Positions 59,633 through 64,000 of a stretch of DNA of 64,000 bases are shown in pieces (the first letter of the stretch is position 1; every line of letters begins with the position of its first letter). Source of the stretch: Terana coerulea (taxonomy: Eukaryota > Basidiomycota > Agaricomycetes > Polyporales > Phanerochaetaceae); contig JAKOGH010001195.1 in the NCBI GenBank assembly GCA_024811115.1, forward strand, positions 682,001-746,000. Direction: 5' to 3'. Position numbers and translations under genes: made by a program. The notes beneath the pieces are model-generated. The model saw only the letters and a program-made list of their open reading frames with translations, did not search any database and was not told where the DNA came from.

Positions 59633-61228
59633 TCACGATTCTTTAAGTCTCTTGGGCTCACTCTGAGTTGCCTGCACGAGAGCCTCTACCGCAGCCCGTT
59701 TATTCGTAACGACTGGTGCGTCCTCATCCGCATCCGCGTTGTCAATGGGCCCAGGATATTGGCGCGTGCGAGCGGGTGCAATGGTGTCCAGCTCCTTCGA
59801 CGAAATGGAGAGCAGCCGACGGAAGGAGATACCCAAGTCCCGAGCATGATGAGCCTGCCAGTCCCAGTTGTTCGGATGCGCGATCTGGATGTGATGAAAC
59901 ATGTTGTATTTCCAGAACACGGGCCGCTGTTTCGTGGTCGGGTCCTTGGGACACAGCGCACACCGGAGCGGGACGTTTGTACACGGCATGACCGTCGAAA
60001 AATGTCGCGCCTTGTTCAGGGAAAATGTATGGGCGCGTGAACAGTTAGAGGCCGTCGCGGTGAACTTTGAGGCGGGCGACTGCGTTTTAATGAGGGACAC
60101 GCTACATCCTGCGAGACCACAGAATCCGCACGGGTTGCCCGGAGAGATCTACGCCATGCCCAGCTTCAACTCACGTAACCCGACATTGGAACGTAAAGCG
60201 TAAAGGTACATACCGCGTACTTCATGGCTGGGCCTTCGGGAGCACCGACAAGGCTGCGTAGCACATGTGCACTGACATGGTTGCGGACGTTTCTACGCGC
60301 GAGAAGCTCGCCGCACTGGAAGCAAGTAACTGTATCTTGGTCCCCCTTTCCATTTGGTTCAATGCTATTGCTTCCAGCAATCGGTTCTGCCTGACTAGTG
60401 CGAGTCACTGTCGACGTCTGTTCGCCTGGATCTAGCAAAGTTAGCTGGCAAATCCTCCCGGTGCGAAAATACGAGCTCACCCAAAGGTCTCAGCGAAACG
60501 GGAGATGAACTGTCGAAAGATAATGGTTCGGAGCGACAACGTCTGTGCGATTTAGTAGAACGGGACGTCCTCACTTCCTGCACAGACAATACGGGTGGGA
60601 CAAATCCCGCCTGAACCCCAATGTCCCGATACCCCTTTCCACTGTCCTTCCCAGCGTCCGGCCAACTGTCCAACAGAGCTTCCTCGTTCTCCCCCACAGC
60701 ATTGGCGGTAGGCCGCCGTTCTTGACTCCCACTTCCATTTGCGCTCGCGCTCGCACTGCTAGTGCTCGGAACAGCCTGCACCTGCCCGTCGCCTTTGACG
60801 CTTCGCCGAGATTTGTTGAACAGCTCCTTCCTTAACACGGATGCCTTCTCCTGCTCGCCATACATCTTCCGCTTTGCTGCCGCCTTCTTGCATCTCGGAC
60901 TCTCCCTATGCCTGTCCATATGCCAGGTGGTAGTCGAGGAGACCCTGACGACCAGGCCACAATCTGGGCACGGTGTAGCGACATACTTGATCGAAGACGA
61001 GCCACTTGAAGATGATGGTGGTGTGCTAGTCGCTGTAAATACCGACTGAAATACGGGGTTGGACGGAGGGACATGACTCGGACCAGGAGGATAGCCCGAC
61101 GGAATGGCAGAGGTCGTCAGCGCCGAGTAGTGCGCTCTCGGAGGCAGATATTGACGGCCATTATGCTGAGAACTGCCTGGCGCGTCCGCTACACTTGGCG
61201 TAGCAGGCGCAGGATGGGAGGTGGACAT
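59633..61228 (-). CDS. Zinc-finger-like protein with three Cys/His clusters
   Basis: Start at 61228 (MSTSHPAPATPSVADAPG). A serine/proline-rich N-terminus leads to the first cluster, CPDCGLVVRVSS with WHMDRHRESPRC. A basic region and serine-rich linker follow. After an intron near 60480 the second cluster is CFQCGELLARRNVRNHVSAH; after another near 60210 comes SLIKTQSPASKFTATASNCS, then PLRCALCPKDPT, FWKYNMFHHIQIAHP. The last residues include KRAAVEAL and PKRLKES. Each cluster has two Cys and His pairs like divergent C2H2 fingers. The exon join at 60210 needs a phase I could not confirm. Probably nuclear and DNA-binding; I do not recognise a named relative. Confidence 0.7.
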
Positions 61229-61439
61229 CTGTGCATACGGACGAGATGCGGAAGAGCAGAACAGGCCGGGCTACTTTCGCAAGCGCCCACAACGCGCTCA
61301 GATGGACCTCTGGGACCTCTGATGACTGTCGAAGCCCTAGCAAGTCTAATAATTCAAACATTGCAGAGCTGTGTAAATGAGCAGAGATGGATTCAAAATA
61401 TTATACGCTCTACGTGTAGTATGCAATACGATAGATGCC

Positions 61440-63671
61440 CTACGCCCTCAAAGCCCGAACTTTGGATCTGACCTCTTTATCCTTCTCGGAACCACGACCA
61501 CTACCCTTCCCAAACACGACAACCGTGCCCTTGTACCCAGCGCGTCCAGTTCGTCCGGCACGATGCAAGAAGTCAATCATGTTTCTCGGAGGGTCTGTGA
61601 TCAGCACTTGCTTGATGTCCGGAGAGAAGTCCAGACCACGCGACAGCAGCGACGTCGTGATGAGAACGTGCGGTTCGTCCTCGTTGGGCTTCGGTTCGGG
61701 GCTCTGCGCCTCCGCAGCCTTGGCTTCCACTGCCAACTTCCACGAGGTAGCCCGCAAGAAGCCACTGAGGTGCTTGTTGCTGCCCATAGTCCTCGCATCG
61801 GCCGTGCTGGTCAGAGCAACGTTGGGGATACCCTTTTCCTTTAGGAATGCGCCGAACTCCTCGACGCGGGTACTTTTGTTGCAAAACACCAGGATTTTGG
61901 AGCGCTTGCCGTCCTTGCGCGTCGACTCCTCGAACCAAATCTTACGGATGCGTGCCTCGACATCCGCGGCGCGGTTGCCACCAGTCCAGTCCGCTTGCTG
62001 GGTCTTCAGAGTAGACGGAAGGCGATGGAGGTTAGGTGATGCGAGGCGGATGAGATTCGGGTGGTGATTGTCCAGGTAGGCAGCCAGAGAGTTCGGTATG
62101 GTCGCAGAGGTGAGCAGGAGGTGGAACGGATAGTCGAATGCGACAGGTGTCGCTGGCACCTTGGGATCGGTGTGCTTTGCCTCAGTGGCCACTGGATGCC
62201 CACGTGCAGCGGCAATATCAGCCAGCAGCATTTGTGTAGAGTCGACGAAGTCCGGGTCTATCACGTAACATATTAGGGTTTGACTGTGCTGCGGGACGCA
62301 GAAGACTCACCGAACAGAACGTCCGCCTCATCTACAATCACCCATTCAACGCGATGGAGCCCGACCTGGGGCTCACCGACGACAAATTTACGCCTGCTCG
62401 ACCTTTGTCCCGAGTCATCCTCGGACTTGGCAAGGTCCCAGTTCCATCCGTGTCCACGGACCATTTCGAGCACTTTGGACGGTGTGCCGACCAGAAGGTC
62501 GAGAGGCCGAACCTTGGCCCGCACTACGCTCTCTTCGATGGCGTTTAGCTGCTCGTCGAACTTCGACGCCATCTTAGCAGTCGAGATTTCTGGGGTGCTC
62601 GAGTTGTTGGCTTGAGAGGAACATAGCACCCGAAGCTTGATTTTGTGTAACAAGGCTTTCGCCGTGCCCGAAAGTTGGCGAGAGAGTTCATGGGTAGGAG
62701 CAAGGACGATAGCCCGAGGGTTGTAGGCCCGAGCTACGTCGGAAGAGGACGTTACAGGGGTGTCGGCATTCGCCAATTCCGAGTTCTTCAAATCGTTCAG
62801 CAAGGGAAGCATATATGCCAACGACTTTCCTGAGCCTGTCTCGGACGCTAGAAGATACTGACGCCACTGACCGTCCTGCGGCGGTGAAAAGAGGTGTTTG
62901 AGAGATAGACCCTGAATAGGTGTAGGCCGAGCTCTGGGGCCCAGGACATCCCGAACGGACTCCAGTAGTCCCTCCAGGAGTGGCGGCGAGGTGAAACCCT
63001 CGTCCAGAGTCTTAGGAGCAGTTATCCTCGCACCCGTGTCGAACTCATCAACCAGCGGGTTTTCGATCTTTGGCTGCCTGACGGTACGATTCGGCCCATC
63101 TACGGAGAGTCGTAATGCGCGTGGAATACGTTCCCCTCCTGGTGCTGGAGACCGATGTTCTGTAAGTCTGGGTCTAAGCCTCGGGCGAGCTTGCGGTCGG
63201 TCACTGTCTCTTCGGCCAGCTCTCTGCTTCCTGCTTTCCTCCAGTGCTCGTATATGATCTAGGGGAGCTTCTGGGTGAGGCGCTGGATCTCTTTGGAATG
63301 GTTCTCGAGGAGGAAAGTCAGGCTTCGCAGATTTGCGTGACCTGGACCCTCGCCTAGCGTTTCGAGGTGCAGCTTCTCTCTCCGGAGGGTCGCGAGGAGC
63401 AATTTCAAGCCTCTCTGACTTCAAAAAGCCGTTGCTTTTCGTGGACGTAAGATCTTTCGAAAGTCGCGTACGGGAGGGCCCTGGCTTGTCTGAAATGGCT
63501 TCAGCTTAGTGAAGACACTAACGTGGTACATTGCATACCTAGTCCATTTGCTTGGTCCTTAGACCGTTTATAAGCAAGCACAGATGACGAGCTATGGAAG
63601 GAGTACGCCAGAAGCTCCGCGGGTAGGAACGCCTTGGCACGCTGCAGCGAGCTAGTCGAAAGCAAAGACAT
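61440..63671 (-). CDS. MRH4: Mitochondrial DEAD-box RNA helicase MRH4
   Basis: MRH4 is needed for assembly of the mitochondrial large ribosomal subunit. The start at 63671 gives SLLSTSSLQRAKAFLPAELL, AYSFHSSSVLAYKRSK, a basic targeting peptide. Then a long basic, proline-rich stretch. Motifs: Q region RPTPIQGLSLKHLF, ASETGSGKSLAYMLPLL (I), AIVLAPTHELSRQL (Ia), DLLVGTPSKVLEMV (Ib), WVIVDEADVLF (II), LLTSATIPNSL (III), ILVFCNKSTRVEEF (IV), LITTSLLSRGLDF (V) and FLHRAGRTGRAG (VI). The MRH4 habit of a long insertion between motifs I and Ia is present. Two introns (near 62330-62260 and 63540-63490), no frame breaks. The C-terminus is short and basic. Confidence 0.92.
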
Positions 63672-63766
63672 GTTGGTTGGCTGTCACGACGCGGTATCGG
63701 TGTGCTCGAAGTCGCTGGGAGTTGTGCAGGTCGTAGGCGTTGGAGAATAAGTTAAACGTTGCAAAT
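63672..63766. promoter_or_regulatory. Short bidirectional promoter
   Basis: Only 95 bp separate the ATG of MRH4 (minus) from that of the next gene (plus), so the two must share promoter sequence. Confidence 0.5.
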
Positions 63767-64000
63767 ATGCCCGAACATGAGCTGGAGTTGGACGAGAGTC
63801 TGCCGCAGCCTCAACGGACAGCGGACAGCGGAGGTTTTTGGGAGAACGTGAAGACGCCCACGCTTCAGGACGGGAATGAGTGTGGGAAAGCGCTCCTGAA
63901 GAGGCGGGACCGGCGACAGCAAACCTCAACTTCGTCCACCACCCAGTTCAACCTTCATCTCAAAACATGGCCCGCCGCTCTGCACCACCAAACTCAGGTC
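63767..64000 (+). CDS. Start of an unidentified gene, cut by the window edge
   Basis: From ATG 63767 (AATATGCCC) the frame stays open for 78 codons to the window end: MPEHELELDESLPQPQRTAD, GGFWENVKTPTLQDGN, then basic KALLKRRDRRQQ and FNLHLKTWPAALHHQTQV. No domain can be named from this part. Confidence 0.5.
   Translation, partial: MPEHELELDESLPQPQRTADSGGFWENVKTPTLQDGNECGKALLKRRDRRQQTSTSSTTQFNLHLKTWPAALHHQTQV

Overview
The window comes from a filamentous basidiomycete, most likely an Agaricomycete. Genes are dense and usually broken by GT-AG introns of about 45-65 nt, some around exons as short as 20 nt. The gene content is typically fungal: PWP2, PRP16, MFAP1, RanBPM/GID1, UMP1, MRH4 and ISA1. 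It also carries expanded basidiomycete families: BTB/POZ proteins, seven-helix proteins with an ...ELLGL.LETLLYG N-terminus, APH-like kinases and small secreted cysteine proteins. A tRNA-Asn gene with an intron is present. No bacterial, organellar or viral gene was seen.

Layout. 1-4 kb holds two tandem seven-helix protein genes on the plus strand. 4-13.4 kb is an accessory region on the minus strand in which a secreted cysteine-protein gene and a beta-carbonic anhydrase gene occur as a repeated pair (copies at 4.1, 8.3 and 10.9 kb; anhydrases at 6.1 and 12.6 kb). A non-autonomous transposon with 173-bp inverted repeats and a 9-bp target duplication sits between two of the copies. 13.8-21.5 kb carries PWP2, a flavin amine-oxidase-like gene and MFAP1. 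21.8-27.7 kb has a BTB gene and two copies of an APH-kinase segment, separated by a duplicated stub of the MFAP1 5' end. 27.7-40 kb is housekeeping: ISA1, an NAD-dependent epimerase, PRP16 and RanBPM. 41-45 kb has a seven-helix relic and two divergent unrecognised genes with TATA boxes. 46.9-51.8 kb is a rhodanese plus tyrosine phosphatase gene. 52.9-57.1 kb is a run of three BTB genes decaying in order: intact, split by two very small TA-flanked insertions, then a fragment. 58-64 kb has UMP1, tRNA-Asn, a zinc-finger gene, MRH4 and the start of another gene.

Many of the genes serve RNA and protein homeostasis: ribosome biogenesis (PWP2), splicing (PRP16, MFAP1), mitochondrial RNA and Fe-S maturation (MRH4, ISA1), proteasome assembly (UMP1) and GID-type ubiquitin ligation (RanBPM). 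They look like ordinary genomic neighbours, not an operon-like system. The accessory stretches evolve by local segmental duplication and small transposon insertion.

Caution: several deeply conserved genes (PWP2, ISA1, RanBPM, the epimerase, the phosphatase) each need one or more single-base corrections, mostly in C, G or A runs, to read through. Some apparent pseudogenes here may therefore be base-calling errors. All exon boundaries were read by eye from splice motifs and homology between paralogues.
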